A program made the translations under genes and the position numbers. Under the pieces are notes generated by a model that saw only the letters and a list, made by a program, of their open reading frames with translations, had not been told where the DNA came from and searched no databases. A DNA stretch of 64,000 nt from Coffea arabica (taxonomy: Eukaryota > Streptophyta > Magnoliopsida > Gentianales > Rubiaceae): positions 20,833,557 to 20,897,556 of the forward strand of contig NC_092320.1 in the NCBI RefSeq assembly GCF_036785885.1, given 5' to 3'. This document shows, one piece after another, positions 1 through 11,726 of the stretch (the first letter of the stretch is position 1; each line of letters starts with the position of its first letter).

Positions 1-240
1 CCATTGGTACGGTCTACTAATTGGATTATAATGCTAGTGCCTTTTAATGGCCCAAGATTAAGAGACGCATAAATAGTTTTAGGCATTACATTTATTGACG
101 CCCCTAAATCCCACATCGCTTTTCTAATTGGGGTACCTCCTATTTTGTAAGGAATTGTGAATATACCTGGGTCCCCACACTTTAGTGGCAGTTTCATTAA
201 AAACATAACTGACACATTTTCTTTCACCGCCACTCTCTCA
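1..240 (-). pseudogene. Retroviral-type aspartic protease fragment of the Athila-like element
   Basis: The minus strand encodes the sequence around WDLGASINVMP and then SLNLGPLKGTSIIIQLVDRT, the start of a retropepsin domain in plant Ty3/gypsy polyproteins. The active-site triplet region reads D-L-G-A-S where the family usually has D-(S/T)-G-A-S, so the catalytic signature is altered in this copy. The domain continues off the left edge. Confidence 0.75.
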
Positions 241-783
241 TCACCCCTTAACTTCCTTTTGTAGGTGCACAAATCTTTCAAAAACTTGACATACTTATGT
301 ATCTGCTTGATTGCATCCAGTAAGGGGATGTTGATTTCTACTTTTCGAAACACATCTAAAAACTCTTTTTCCTTCTTTGCTTTCTTTGTCTTTTCCAACC
401 TGCAAGGAAAAGGAGATAAGTTAGATTTAATAGTAGGTGGAGAAGTGAATGTTACCTTAGGATTCTCGCGAATACATCCTTCCTCTTCAATTCCCTTTTC
501 TATCTCCTCCTCACTTTTGCTTTTTAAATTTTTCACTTTAGGCCCTTCCAGTTTCTTGCCACTCCTCAGTGTCATGGCACTTACATTCATGGGATTTACC
601 TCGGGTTGCGATGACAATTTTTCATAAACGTGGGACTCCAAGCGGTTGATGGCAGTTGTCAGTTGGCTTATTCGAGCATCCTGGTTTTTCATGCCCGCTT
701 TGGTATCCTGCTGGAATTGGGTAGTGCTCACGGTTAAGGCTCTAGTTTCCTGCTAGAGTTGAGCGGTATTCGTGGTCAAAGAT

Positions 784-2022
784 CTAATCTCCTGTTGAAG
801 CTGAGTAGTAGTCGTAGCCAGACTTTTGACAATATCCTCCAAAGAGCTTCCTGAATTGGAGGACGAGGGTTGAGGTTTTGTTTGTCATGGCTGCTGAAAT
901 CCTGGTGGACGATTTGGGAATGAATTTTGTGGCCTGGTCCCATAACTGAAATTGGGATGGTCTCTCCAACATCCAACCCGGATTGTAAATGTTGGAGCAC
1001 GGGTCGTACTGCCTTCGGGCAGCGAGCACGCCTCCGGCCATGTTTAACTGTTCAACTCCATCTTCTTGTAAAAGGGGACATGTGTCTGTACAGTGGTCCA
1101 TACTTGCACAGATTTCGCATACTTTCGCTCGCTGCGTATTCCCCATGACTAATTGGCTAACAACCAACGTCAACTCTGACAGTTACTGCTGAATGGATGA
1201 CGTTTCTACCTCATTGACTCTACAGGTGGAGTTGCTCTCACGGAAGCCAAATTACTGAGAGTTTTCTGCCATGGTTTCGATAAACTCCCACGCTTCCTTC
1301 GGTATCTTGTTTGTCAGTACTCCTCCACTCGCAGCGTCAATGATACTCCTATCAGTTGATTGGAACCCTTTATAGAAGTACTGGATCAACAGTTGTTCAT
1401 TAATTTGATGCTGCGGGCATCTAGTGCACAACTTGTTAAACCTTTCACAATATTCATACAAGGACTCCCCGGAATATTGTTTAATACTGTATATCTCCTT
1501 CTTCAAACTCGCAGCCCGGGATGCAGGGAAGAATTTTTCTAAAAACTTCTTTTTCAACTGTGCTCATATGATGATACTACCTGCGGGTAGGTATTATAGC
1601 CAATCTTTAGCTGCATCATTGAGAGAGAAAGGGAAAGCTCTTAATCTAATTTGCTCCTCAGTAACTCCAGGAGGTTTCATGTTATAGCAAACCATTTCGA
1701 ACTCCTTGACGTGTTTGTGAGATTTTTCACCAAAGAGACCATGAAACGAGGGTAAGAGGTGAATCAACCCCGACTTCATCTCGAAGACGGTATTCTCAGC
1801 CAAAGTGGGGAATGTGATGCACAAGCACTAGTGAGTCAACTCCGGAGCAGCCAACTCCCTTAATGTTTGGGTGTTGGCCATGCTAAATTCGTCTTCTACT
1901 GACTCGTTTGCAGTAGATAAATGCTCTTCTTTCCGTCTCTTAGTCTCTTGCCTTCCCCTATGCGCTGTCTTCTCAACCTCAAGGTCGTATATCAATTTAC
2001 TTGTGCGAGAAAAAAGGGACAT
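784..2022 (-). pseudogene. Retrotransposon gag, multiple stops
   Basis: The reading starts at an ATG at 2022 (MSLFSRTSKL...). It shows capsid-like stretches such as LCITFPTLAEN, LRAFPFSLNDAAKDWL and KKKFLEKFFPASR followed by a segment with YEYCERFNKLCTRCPQH, all typical of plant Ty3/gypsy retrotransposon gag domains. A Cys-rich motif near 1110 (CEICASMDHCTDTCP) is the zinc-knuckle-like region of Athila gag. In-frame stop codons occur near 1829, just after the DWL motif near 1594, and near 1560, so this is a pseudogene. A proline/asparagine-rich linker towards the protease occupies about 640-1000. Confidence 0.8.
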
Positions 2023-2093
2023 AAACTAGCAAAAATACCAAGGAAAAGAAAAAAAAATTGAACTCAAAAAGAAATAAATATTTCAAACGCCAA

Positions 2094-2111
2094 TCCCCAA
2101 CAACGGTGCCA
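2094..2111 (-). other. Primer-binding site, tRNA-Asp type
   Basis: The minus strand reads TGGCACCGTTGTTGGGGA. It closely resembles the tRNA-Asp complementary site TGGCGCCGTTGCCGGGGA used by Athila and related plant elements, with two C-to-T type changes consistent with methylated-cytosine decay. It lies just inside the LTR end. Confidence 0.8.
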
Positions 2112-2116
2112 AAAAT

Positions 2117-3741
2117 TGACAAGTGCCGAACCTGTACAATAATAATAAATAAAACCTAACTACTACTAAAAACAGTCAATAATCAATTCTAAGTACTGGA
2201 GTAGGGACTCTAGGTGTGCAATGGGTTATTTGATTCACTCTGTTCTCGAAAAATTTGCTTAATCCGATATACCTGAATTAATTATTTAATTGAATTCACT
2301 AACTAGTAGATAATGGCAAACAGGGTCGTCTCCTCAGGAACTAGCGAGAAATTCGTTTCTTTTCAACTCAAGATTAATAGGGGGGTTTTAGAATCAAGAG
2401 CTAACTAGATAATTTAACTGCAGCAAATAATTAACTAAGAGAAATAATTAAGAGAAACTCTAGCCAATGGTACACTTCAGAAATGATTCATGCACTGATA
2501 ATCGATTCATAGAAAATTCCAATTTTTATTAATAGATTAGTTATAGTTGTCATGCACGCGATAAACAACTAACCCTTCCTTAATTTATCGATAGCTAAGG
2601 TACGACCGTTAGCTATTTCTCTAACCCAAAAACAACCTTAGATATGACCGTAGGATTTAATTTCTAACTTGCATTAATAATTAGAAAGGTCCAATTCTAA
2701 CTAACAAACACGCTACGAGGGTTTGTTTAAACTAGATCGTATGTTCCCCTGACATAAACCCAATTACGGCAGTTGCTACTAAGGCAGAGATAACGAACAA
2801 TTACGGATTCAATTACCCCTAGTTAGCAAAATAAACTATATGAATAATTAATTATTGCGCACTAACCAATCATATACAAGACTATAGCAATTAAAAGCAG
2901 GAACCATATAAATATCAATAAATGAAGAAAATAATTAAAAATGGTTTAGATCTCACAGTAGTTGTTGAACCAATTCGTCAGTTGCCCCCTTGACTAGAAT
3001 GAGGGGTTTAGTTCCCCATAATTAGAGAACAAGCCGCGCGTGTGGAGTTTGGAAACGTTTTCAAATCACTTCTCCCAGTTCCGATCAACAACAAGAGAAA
3101 AGCGCAGGGAATTTGATTGCTTCCAATTGTTCTCAAAAGCATATGAATACGATGGTCTGATGTTGTCTTCCAATTTCGGTCGAGATCAAGTGAAAAGCAA
3201 AGTCAAAGGTCCACAATGGCGGCTGGCATCCTAATTGCTCACAAACATACGAGAAAGGTTTTTGCTTGATTTCTCAATTTGGTCAATTCAAGCATGAAGA
3301 GTTGATTTTCAAAAGTCAACAATAATGGCTTTTGTCATCTGCCTTCTTTACAAAGCTACGGCCCACCGAAATCAAAAGCAGAAGTGGAAGTTAAACCTAA
3401 GCCAAACGAAAATCCCCTAAAACAAGTAGTCCCCCGAAAATGGAGGAAGGGATTTCCTCTTATCCAAAAACTGATATTCAAAGAAAACAAAACTCCCTAA
3501 AAATAAAATAAAATAAAGTCTCTTACAATTTAATTTCTTCAGCTTCTCAAGCGGGCCCCATTGCTTGAAGTGCCCCACGTACGACAAATCCTCTGGATTT
3601 TACTTTTAAGCACCTTTCAGTATAAATTCCTGCAATTAGCACCAAAATCATATCTAAATAGAATCCACCCAATTAATGAAATATTTAGTCAAACAATTAT
3701 GAAATAATGCCCAAAATATCCTACTAAAATGCACCCTATCA
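2117..3741 (-). repeat. 5' LTR of the Athila-like element
   Basis: On the minus strand the LTR begins TGATAGGGTGCATTTTAG at 3741 and ends ...GGCACTTGTCA at 2117, about 1,625 bp. The 3' boundary is fixed by the primer-binding site only five bases further on; the 5' boundary by the TG dinucleotide. It is AT-rich with no long ORF. A small ORF at 3040-3234 on the other strand is not recognisable and is taken as chance. Confidence 0.8.
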
Positions 3742-4787
3742 GGGAGCCATAGTTTTAGACTGCATTCTAGGAAATATGATTGATTGATGCTTTCTAGCAT
3801 TTGTTTTTGTTTTTGTTCCCTCCTGATTGATGAATGACCTTAGAATAGGTAAGTTATGCATCTATCTGGTCTTGCTTAACCTTCCTGAGTTGTGCAAATC
3901 ATTTGTTTGTACCAAGGAACCTCATGTCTGAGACTGTTTAATTTATTAGTTTCTTCATTTAATCATCATTTAAAACATGTTATTGCAGTTGATTTCATCA
4001 AGCTTGAAGCTGCTGCTTTCGCAGATGTAATTACTGCATAACACGCCATCTATGTTCCAGTGAAATTATTGAGACTGAGATGTACCAGTGTTTCAATGAA
4101 GGTCCATTTTAAGTTAGGATTTGTGTGGTTCAGTGTCCTTGCGATGGCAAGGAGGACAAGCAATAGTATGGACAGTAGAAAAATAAGTGAGACCGATAAA
4201 GGTTCAGGAGGTAAATAACAGAATTAAAACATTGGTTCTACATCCATTTCCCATCACAAAAGCCTATCTTTAGTAGCTAAACTGTCCTACAAGCAATAGT
4301 ATGAAAGCATGTCTCAACACAGTGGTTGAGCTGAAGCGGATTTGGTGAAATACACTCCTTGCTTACCTCGTACCATAGTTTAAAGTCGCAGTCGTGGTTT
4401 GGACCGTTTCACATCGATTTCAATATATCGGTCACAGTCTCGACGATATGCAAATTTTGAAACATTTAATATTTTAAAAATTGTAAATAATATTAAAAAA
4501 TTAGCAAAAATAATAAAAATTTGAGTTAATTCAAGATGACTCGGAGCAATTCGGCTATTTCTATCTGTTTCGGAGACGTCTCGATCGAGTTTTTCGGTAG
4601 TTCATTATTTTAGAGTTATCTCGTACCGGTATTGCATCGGAGAGCTCCATTCCCGTGATGGCTCGACCGAATCTTTGAATCATACCTGGTACCCAAAAAC
4701 AGAATCAGGAGAATCCATGTAGATCCAGACATGAAATACCCATGGTCTTAATTCTTACAATATTGAGTATAATCATGAAATTTGTCG
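3742..4787. other. Intergenic, no gene recognised; possible exon relic and decayed repeat
   Basis: A splice-acceptor-like tract before 3988 is followed by an open stretch reading DFIKLEAAAFADVITA and a stop (about 3988-4041), which could be the last exon of a gene lost to the left. Bases about 4375-4690 look like a degraded transposon (gtttaaagtcgcagtcg... composition with many CG-containing words), but no clean ends were found. Confidence 0.3.
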
Positions 4788-4795
4788 GTTCATAC

Positions 4796-5513
4796 TAGGG
4801 GTGGGCGCGGGTCGGTACCCGCCCCATTCACCATTTGGCTGATCTGACCCGCACTTTGCGGGTCAGCCAGTTTTTGACCCTTACCCGCCCCACATCGGGT
4901 ACTCGCTGAGATAGGGTCGGGTCAGCGGGTACCCGTCCCACTCCATTTATCATTTAATTTTTTTAAAAAATAATTTGTACCAATTTAATTTTATATTTTA
5001 CACATTCATTTGATTTAATAAAAATTTTTTCTAAAAAAGATTTCCCACCAAGAAACAAGCATGTGAAGAGAATATAAGATAAATGCAAAAAATTAAAAGA
5101 ATTCAAAATCAATAAAAATTTGAAATAAGTAGCACAATTTTTAACATATATATGTTCCACATTAATTAAAACTTTTTTCTATAAAATATAAGATCATGAC
5201 CTCTACAAATGAATCTTATAAATAAACTATAATATCTCATATTTGTCATGTAATTTGTTCAATAAAATTACTTATTTAGTTCTAAATTATTATTTTATAG
5301 TGTGTGTATAAAAATAAAAAATATATAAATGCGGGACGGATCGGGTACCCACAAATTTTTAATTATGTGACCCTAACCCGCCCCGCATCTTAGCGGGTAC
5401 CCAATCCTCTTTTGACTCAATCAAATAATAAAAATTGAATATTCTAATGTTCGAATCGGATCGAATAGGATATGACGGGTTTTCGGATTAGCGGGTAATT
5501 TTGCCCACCCCTA
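4796..5513. mobile_element. Non-autonomous hAT-type element, 718 bp
   Basis: The ends are TAGGGGTGGGC and its exact inverse GCCCACCCCTA, and the element is flanked by a perfect 8-bp duplication GTTCATAC (4788-4795 and 5514-5521). Eight-base target duplications and a TAGGGGTG-type terminus are characteristic of the hAT superfamily. Sub-terminal regions are rich in GGGTACCCG-type words. There is no transposase reading frame. Confidence 0.88.
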
Positions 5514-5837
5514 GTTCATACAACTCAATTGGAGTAAAATTCATGATTATCACCAGAATTGTATGAATTTACATGAAATATTGTAAAAGTTACAGGAACC
5601 TCACTAAACTGAAAAGGGCTCGTTAGTTAGTTTCTGAAGAATGGAGCAGCAGCCCGTATCTGCTGCAAGGCCTCACTTCTTAATTTCCTGCAACAAGTCC
5701 ATTTTCGGCCATCATTCTCAATGATACTATCAACTTTAGGTTTAGTCCTGCTGACTTGCTGCTAAACAAATATAGAATGCAAGAGGAGTAAAGTGGTCCT
5801 TGATGCTGCCACCAGTCATGCCACAAAGAGATAAAGC

Positions 5838-6093
5838 TAAAAATTAAATCTGTTAAGTTATTGAATTGTTAAACATTAAAATCTTAATATTTGAGAGTAT
5901 TCTGCATTAAATGATAAGTGAACAACGTATCACTTATTGTTTTAAGTAAGTTTTGGCCTAAATAATTCAAAGTCACTCAATTAATTAAAAACGTTCTATT
6001 TTTTGTTATCAAACATGTTGGAGATATTAAGGTACAAATTTATTAAATTTAAGTGTTGAATTGGGTTATTAAACAGGACCATAAACTTACTAT
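5838..6093 (-). mobile_element. MITE family copy A (inverted)
   Basis: On the minus strand this runs CCTGTTTAATAACCCAATTC... through AACATGTTTGATAAC, AATTGAGTGA and AAGTGATA segments. It is similar in order and spacing to copies at 15833, 32710 and 54398. Boundaries are approximate. Confidence 0.55.
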
Positions 6094-6999
6094 TAACTAT
6101 AATCATCTGAATACACCGTTTAGCAAGCCCTAAGTTTCAAGTAATTTAGTTAAATTCCAAGAATCATTAGGCTTGGGATCAACGCTCCAAAAAATCACAA
6201 TCCTTAAGCAAATAAGATTGCACCCATTTGATCCAAAGCGAATCTTTTTGATGAAAAACATCTAGAATGTGGCCGAAAATAAAAGCGCTAGCCTTATTTC
6301 ACAACTTGACTTTAGTTATTAGTTATTAGTTATTATTTATAGGGAGGAACAAAATCCACACCCTTCCATATTAAATCCACACTCCAATTAAGCACCAATA
6401 CGATATTAAAACTTCTAACATTTATTAAGTTAATTATTAACTTTTTACAAATAATGAAGTTATCCAAATATAAAATAGTAATAAATTGACTTCATAATAC
6501 TATTCTTTCAAATATTTCCTATATTTTTCTCTAAATAAATTCTATGTTCTTTCTAACACTTGTGTTGTATAAAGCATCATCTAGAAAATGATCATAGCAA
6601 GAGACGGTTTTCTCACATGAATTAACAACAAAAATCTCATCCTTGATGTTCTATTACGCTAATCGTGTAGTTATAAAAACCTCAATGGGAACTTGGCATA
6701 ATACTTAAATCTCAAAAAAAAAAAATTTTTACAAGAAATTTTCATAGTATATTAAAATCTGATTGTTACATAATTAAAAATTTCAAGCTGTATATATTAC
6801 AGATTAGATAGGCCCAAAAACCTCTAAAGCCACGAAACTTGTGTTGGGAAATTCACTGTCCCTTAAATACCTTTTATAGAGTATAAAATTGGAAAACACG
6901 TGAAAGATAAAAAGATTAGAATAAATAGGAGTAGTTAAAATTCGAAGCTGTTTTACAGGAAATATGTACATGTCCTAATGTTGCACGAAAAATTGTAGA
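6094..6999. other. Intergenic, nothing recognised
   Basis: AT-rich sequence with only short ORFs; there is a triple ttagttattagttatt run at about 6312-6335. No gene or delimited repeat was seen. Confidence 0.5.
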
Positions 7000-7014
7000 A
7001 AACTTTTAAGTAGG

Positions 7015-7127
7015 TTTTTTTTTTTTTTTTGATAACCCGGAACATGCCCCGATTCGAACCCTTAGGATCCGAGCCAGCACACCAAACCGGAGGAGTGCGC
7101 CACAGCCCCACGCAGCGACCCCGGGCG
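7015..7127 (-). mobile_element. tRNA-derived SINE with target duplications
   Basis: On the minus strand it starts GCCCGGGGTCGCTGCG at 7127, carries a Pol III B-box-like GGGTTCGAATC (about 7052-7062) and an A-box-like stretch near 7100, and ends in a run of about 16 A at 7015. It is flanked by the 15-base direct duplication AAACTTTTAAGTAGG (7000-7014 and 7128-7142). Short length, Pol III promoter, terminal A-run and target duplication together define a SINE; it is not a functional tRNA gene. Confidence 0.88.
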
Positions 7128-7142
7128 AAACTTTTAAGTAGG

Positions 7143-9051
7143 CTTTGTTTTGGTATAAAAAAACAGGCTTTGTTTTGCTATAACCTGCACATAAAAAATT
7201 GTAAATCATTCAAAAAAAAAAAATACACAAGTTGTGTTTGTGCAGCTGTTTGTAACTTGTATCTTGTCATGCTAGACTGGCACTAGGCCTAACAGGGTTT
7301 ATGATTAAGCATTAAGGGCGTGCCCTTTTCACCAATTCTCCAACATTCTTGCTTCTCTTGTTTTATCTATCTTTAAAAACAAAAGTACATGCATCCACCT
7401 GCTGATAATCTTGATGATTTCGATTGGTTTTGTTTGCGATGAATTTGATGGTTCCAAAGGGAAGGATTAGATGATGAAGAAGAACTTGTTGTTGTATAAT
7501 CATCGGAAAATAATAAGCTTTCAAAAACAGCATCTCTATTTTTGTTCCTAATTTCGCTTGATATTCAGAAGTATGCAAAATGTTGCAGTAATTTGTCCTT
7601 CGTGAATGAAGTTTTAGTTAAAGTACACAGTGTACCCGATTTTAGTTAAAGTTTTAGATGGTTCAAAATATGTCTATAACTTTTAAAATTACAGCGTCCT
7701 TGCTAGAATTCCAAAGTTAGATATAGTAATTTTTCGTACACAACCCAAAAGGCACCTCAGAATTTATTTTTTTTTTCAATTTCTTTTACAAGGAAATGAA
7801 TAACGAATTCATAATCACACCGAATTCCACATTAGATTGATAAGAAATGCCTAAATTCATGATTTAGGTCCAAGTTTTTAAAGCAACTCCATAAACATTG
7901 GAATGGTTGACCTCATCATAACTGGTATGGATGCTAGATTTCGGTGGTCGGTAGGAAAGGTCAAGAAAGTTGTCTACATGATTCTCCTAAAAAATCTGTC
8001 CAGTTTTAAGAAAATTACAAAATTTAACTTTCGTTTGCCTTTATGGTGCATGAAACCCTACCAGGGCAATCCACCTGACATACCCATAATACTATAAATC
8101 TTGTCTTATCTAATGCTCATTGAAAGCGACTTGAAGAATACGAACTTGGTGTCAACACAAGTTGTCTCAATTTTCAAGGACGGACTACTTTTTTATAAAA
8201 GATCGTGTTATCGAGTCTAATTATCGATGTGATCAGAACTATATTGATGAGTGACGTGTAAGAATCTCTGTATCGTGGTGATAATCGAAATCGAATTCAC
8301 TCAAAATTTTCAGTAGCAAAAAAGAAAAGATTAAGAACCCTCACTTACTATGATCCTTAATTTTCTAGACGATGTTTTATACAACATACACTCATACAGA
8401 GGAATCTCACATGTTTGGATTTTCAGACGTGACAAGTTACGTACACAATCATACACATCATCACATGTTTGGATTTTTACATGAAGGGACGTGACAAGTT
8501 ACGCAATCATACATAGAAAAGTCGGTATAAGTTTTCTGCCCTCATACGGCGGATGGGTCTATAGTAGGAACTTCCCACTATAGGAAGTGAGCATGCGTCC
8601 GAACTATAATGGACAAGACAAAGGCTGTCCAATGTGGAGGAGTTCCTGAAGCGTTCAAGGCTAAGATTTGACAAAAAAATATATATATAATTTAAAGAGC
8701 AGAATACGTGTATTTACAATAATTTTTATTCTCAGGTGGACTTTGATCACCAATAAATTTGTATTTCAATATCAATTATAAATTCAATATGTTGTCAACT
8801 AGGTGGTCATGTATACTGACACACATATCCAATATTTAATAACGTACAATTTTCTATTGATTTGTCAATATTGCATTTGCCCACAAGGTTATTGCAACTT
8901 CAGTCCCTCTTGTAAATTGCAAGGATATCCCACAACAATTTGCACTTCGGAGTTGTTTTGTACTGTTGTTTTACATGCTCCTTCCACTGCCAGCCACTAT
9001 TTTTTATTCTTTGTTTATAATTTTTAGTCCAAGTCATCCGCTAGTTCTTCC
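7143..9051. other. Intergenic, no gene recognised
   Basis: Only short ORFs without recognisable domains. Visible structure: an 18-bp near-duplicate at 7141/7166, and a tandem duplication of about 54 bp at about 8407-8515 (units starting tcacatgtttggattt at 8407 and 8461). Confidence 0.5.
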
Positions 9052-9395
9052 TAGGGATGCAAATGAATCGAGTCGAATCGAGATTTGACTTAATCGAGTC
9101 GAATCTCAACTTAAATTTATGAAACTCGAACTCCAGCTAAAAAAATAAATAGAATAATTATTTTTTTTAAAAAAAATAAATAAAATAATAATTTTTCTTA
9201 ACAAATAATAAAATATTAGGGATAGATATATAATTTTATTATTAAAATAAAAAATAAAATATGTAATCGAGTTCGAACCAACTCGCGAGTTAACGATCGT
9301 AGTATTTTAAACTCGAGTTCGAACTCGAGTTTGACTTGATCGGTTCGTGTCAAATTCGAGTTGCTTGCGATAGACTCGATTCATTTGCAGCTCTA
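9052..9395. mobile_element. Small hAT-like non-autonomous element
   Basis: Left end TAGGGATGCAAATGAATCGA and right end CGATTCATTTGCAGCTCTA are imperfect inverted repeats. The flanks GTTCTTCC (9044-9051) and GTTCTCCT (9396-9403) match at six of eight positions, consistent with an aged 8-bp duplication. The interior has repeated CGAGTTCGAAC-type words. Assignment to hAT is by end sequence and duplication length. Confidence 0.65.
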
Positions 9396-9403
9396 GTTCT
9401 CCT

Positions 9404-10763
9404 CTCGTGCGCGCGGATCTTTGTGCATTTTAGACCATGAAGCCGGTTCTTGACGTGCCGTAAAGTAGTGAGAGAGTACCTGCTACAGACGGATTTCTCC
9501 TCGCGTCCATCATGCAACTTGCTCTACAGTTGCATAAGCAAAACTGGTGAGAAGAAAGGCAAGATGTTTCCATTTCAGGCATATATGGAGAATCCCAGCA
9601 GAAATTTGGCACAAGCCCGTGAAACTTGAAGATTTCTGACGAGTCCAGTCGAAACATAATGAAGTGCAAGGTATTCTTGGCAAACATTTTCTTGCTTGGT
9701 TAGATGTTTGTTTTTTCTTTCTTGGTAGACTTTTTGGCTAAACAAATGCCCACAAGATACTTTTTCAGCTTCCTAATTGGTTTCTTCTTTCTGGGACGGT
9801 GAGGATACTACCATGGAAGCATTGGGATTCTATCTGTGACGGGCACCTTTAAAAAATCTAATGTTAAGCTAATGTAACATTGATGTTCATGTCCTTCAAG
9901 TGCTTGAGGAGGAAGGTTGATTTTAGGGCTTTTGGTTCTGTCCGATAAGTTTAGGCAACTATATGTCATAATCACAATCACAAATGCGACAAATTAGTTG
10001 GTGTCATTCATATTGATGCTTGGATCTCAAGGCAAAATTAGATGTTAGGGTCGCACTTTAGGTATCACATAGTGCCAGCTTTTATTGTCAAACCATCATG
10101 ATGGTGAAACATTTCAATCTAAAGTCTAAATTAAGACTAAAAATGTCTAAAGTCTATACCTTTATTGCTGATGAAAATTTCGGGTAACTCACATAGATGG
10201 TTCTTTAACTCATACCCGTCTTTCTATTTAGTCCATCAACTCATTAGAAGCGTTTATTAGGTCCCTCAACTTATGAACATGGTTTTAAATGATACTTTTA
10301 GGCCAATTACATGTATGATAATCTTCACTTTACCCACTAATTTTGATTTAACATCTATATCCCCTCCAAGTTTGAAATAAGCTGTATCAGCCCTTCATTA
10401 TAGTTTTGTTTAAATACTTAATCATTGACTAATTTTATTGACTTCAAATTGATAACACTACCCTTCAAACAACTTGTACAATCTAAAAAATAACAAAATT
10501 ACTCTTTAAAAACTAAAGATTTTAACATTATTTTATGTGTTGACCTTATAGTGTCATCATAATTCGTATAGGAATCATTCACTTAAGTGCAATAAAAATA
10601 AAAATAAAAAGATATAATAAACACGAACATTGAATCACCATAATGAAGGAGAGAAACTTTTAAGGAAATTAAATAATAGAAAACGTGTTTGCTTTAGAGA
10701 GAATGCAATTTTGGTCTCCAATGTTTGGTCTGTGTCCAAAATTAGTCCCTAATGTGTTTCATC
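9404..10763. other. Intergenic, no gene recognised
   Basis: An 85-residue ORF at 9430-9687 (minus) has no recognisable family. Bases about 10190-10480 have the 'ggtccctcaactt' wording common in plant MULE-type non-autonomous elements, but ends were not found. Confidence 0.4.
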
Positions 10764-11726
10764 TAAAGCAAATCTAGTCCTTAAAGTTTATGATTTTAGG
10801 CACACTTAGGGCAACTAACAAAATTCAAGAATGATTAACAATCAACATCATATTGCAGATAGTCAACAACTTTGAATTTGCACTTTTGATTCCCAATATT
10901 TTGATTTTGAATCATTATATTCTCCTAAATTTTAAATAGTGATATTAAGAGTTATAAAATGAAATGAGATGCAAATTACAATGAAATTGTACTAAATAGG
11001 TAATAAGAATTCTAATTAAATATATTTTTCTGTTTTTTATTTTTTATTTCATTTATTCATACCACTAATATCTCATATACTTATTCTTTTTTGCATTGTT
11101 AGTCTCAAGTTTAGTACAATTACTACTACATAACTTCCGGTTTATTTTGTGCATATTGGCCTCGAATTCTTGTAGTTAACTATTGTGATATTTATATAAA
11201 TGCCAATATAAAGTGTCTTCAGGAAGTTTTGGAAAATTGTTGGTTTCTTTTTTGTTGTCTTTCTTACCAATTAAAATCTAACGTTCTATTACTATAGTGT
11301 CAAAATATTTATTTTAATATCCATGTATCATGATAATCATTTAATTATTCAAATAATTTATGAAACTGAGTTCATTTTAAACTCAATGATAACTTATTAA
11401 AATGCAAAGAGAACAAGTACATGAGATATTAGTGGCATGAATAAATTAAATAAAAGCAAAATAAAAAATTTAATTAGAATTTTTATTTTCCATTTAATAT
11501 AATTTCAAATTAATTTGCATCTCATTTCATCCTAAAACCCTTAACATCACTATTTAAAATTTAGGAGAATGTGATGATTGAAAATCAAAATATTGGAGAC
11601 AAAAGGTGCAAATTCAAAGTTGTTGACTAATAGCAATTTGATGTTGACTATTAAGCATTCTTGAATTTCCTATAGTTGTTCTAAATGTGCCTAAAATCAT
11701 AAACTTTAGGGACCAAATTTGCTTAA
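10764..11726. mobile_element. Foldback/long inverted-repeat element
   Basis: The left arm (about 10764-11098) and right arm (about 11400-11726) are near-complementary along their whole length. For example CTAAAGTTTATGATTTTAGG-type sequence near 10790 is mirrored near 11700, and the stretch containing ACTAATATCTCAT near 11065 is mirrored near 11430. About 300 bp separate the arms. No transposase is present. This is a foldback or long-terminal-inverted-repeat non-autonomous element; class not determined. Confidence 0.75.

Larger units (their letters stand above)
1..3741 (-). mobile_element. Athila-like Ty3/gypsy LTR retrotransposon, 5' part, decayed
   Basis: Read on the minus strand, this is LTR (3741 to 2117), primer-binding site (2111 to 2094), gag (from 2022) and the beginning of the protease (about 240 to 1); the rest lies beyond the left edge. 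The LTR has TG...CA ends. The order LTR-PBS-gag-PR, the tRNA-Asp type primer site and an LTR of about 1.6 kb are typical of Athila-group elements, which is established knowledge rather than something computed here. The coding part has several in-frame stops, so this copy cannot encode its own proteins. The five bases beyond the LTR (3742-3746, gggag) would be the target duplication; the partner copy is outside the window. Confidence 0.85.

Noticed and set aside
265..627. 120-residue plus-strand ORF at the left edge
   Set aside because: It is opposite the decayed gag-protease linker of the minus-strand retrotransposon.
7052..7110. tRNA-like A and B boxes
   Set aside because: They belong to a SINE with an A-tail and target duplication. 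No cloverleaf with a proper acceptor stem is present, so it is not a tRNA gene.
9430..9687. 85-residue minus-strand ORF with several Cys
   Set aside because: No recognisable family, splice context or promoter; length is compatible with chance.
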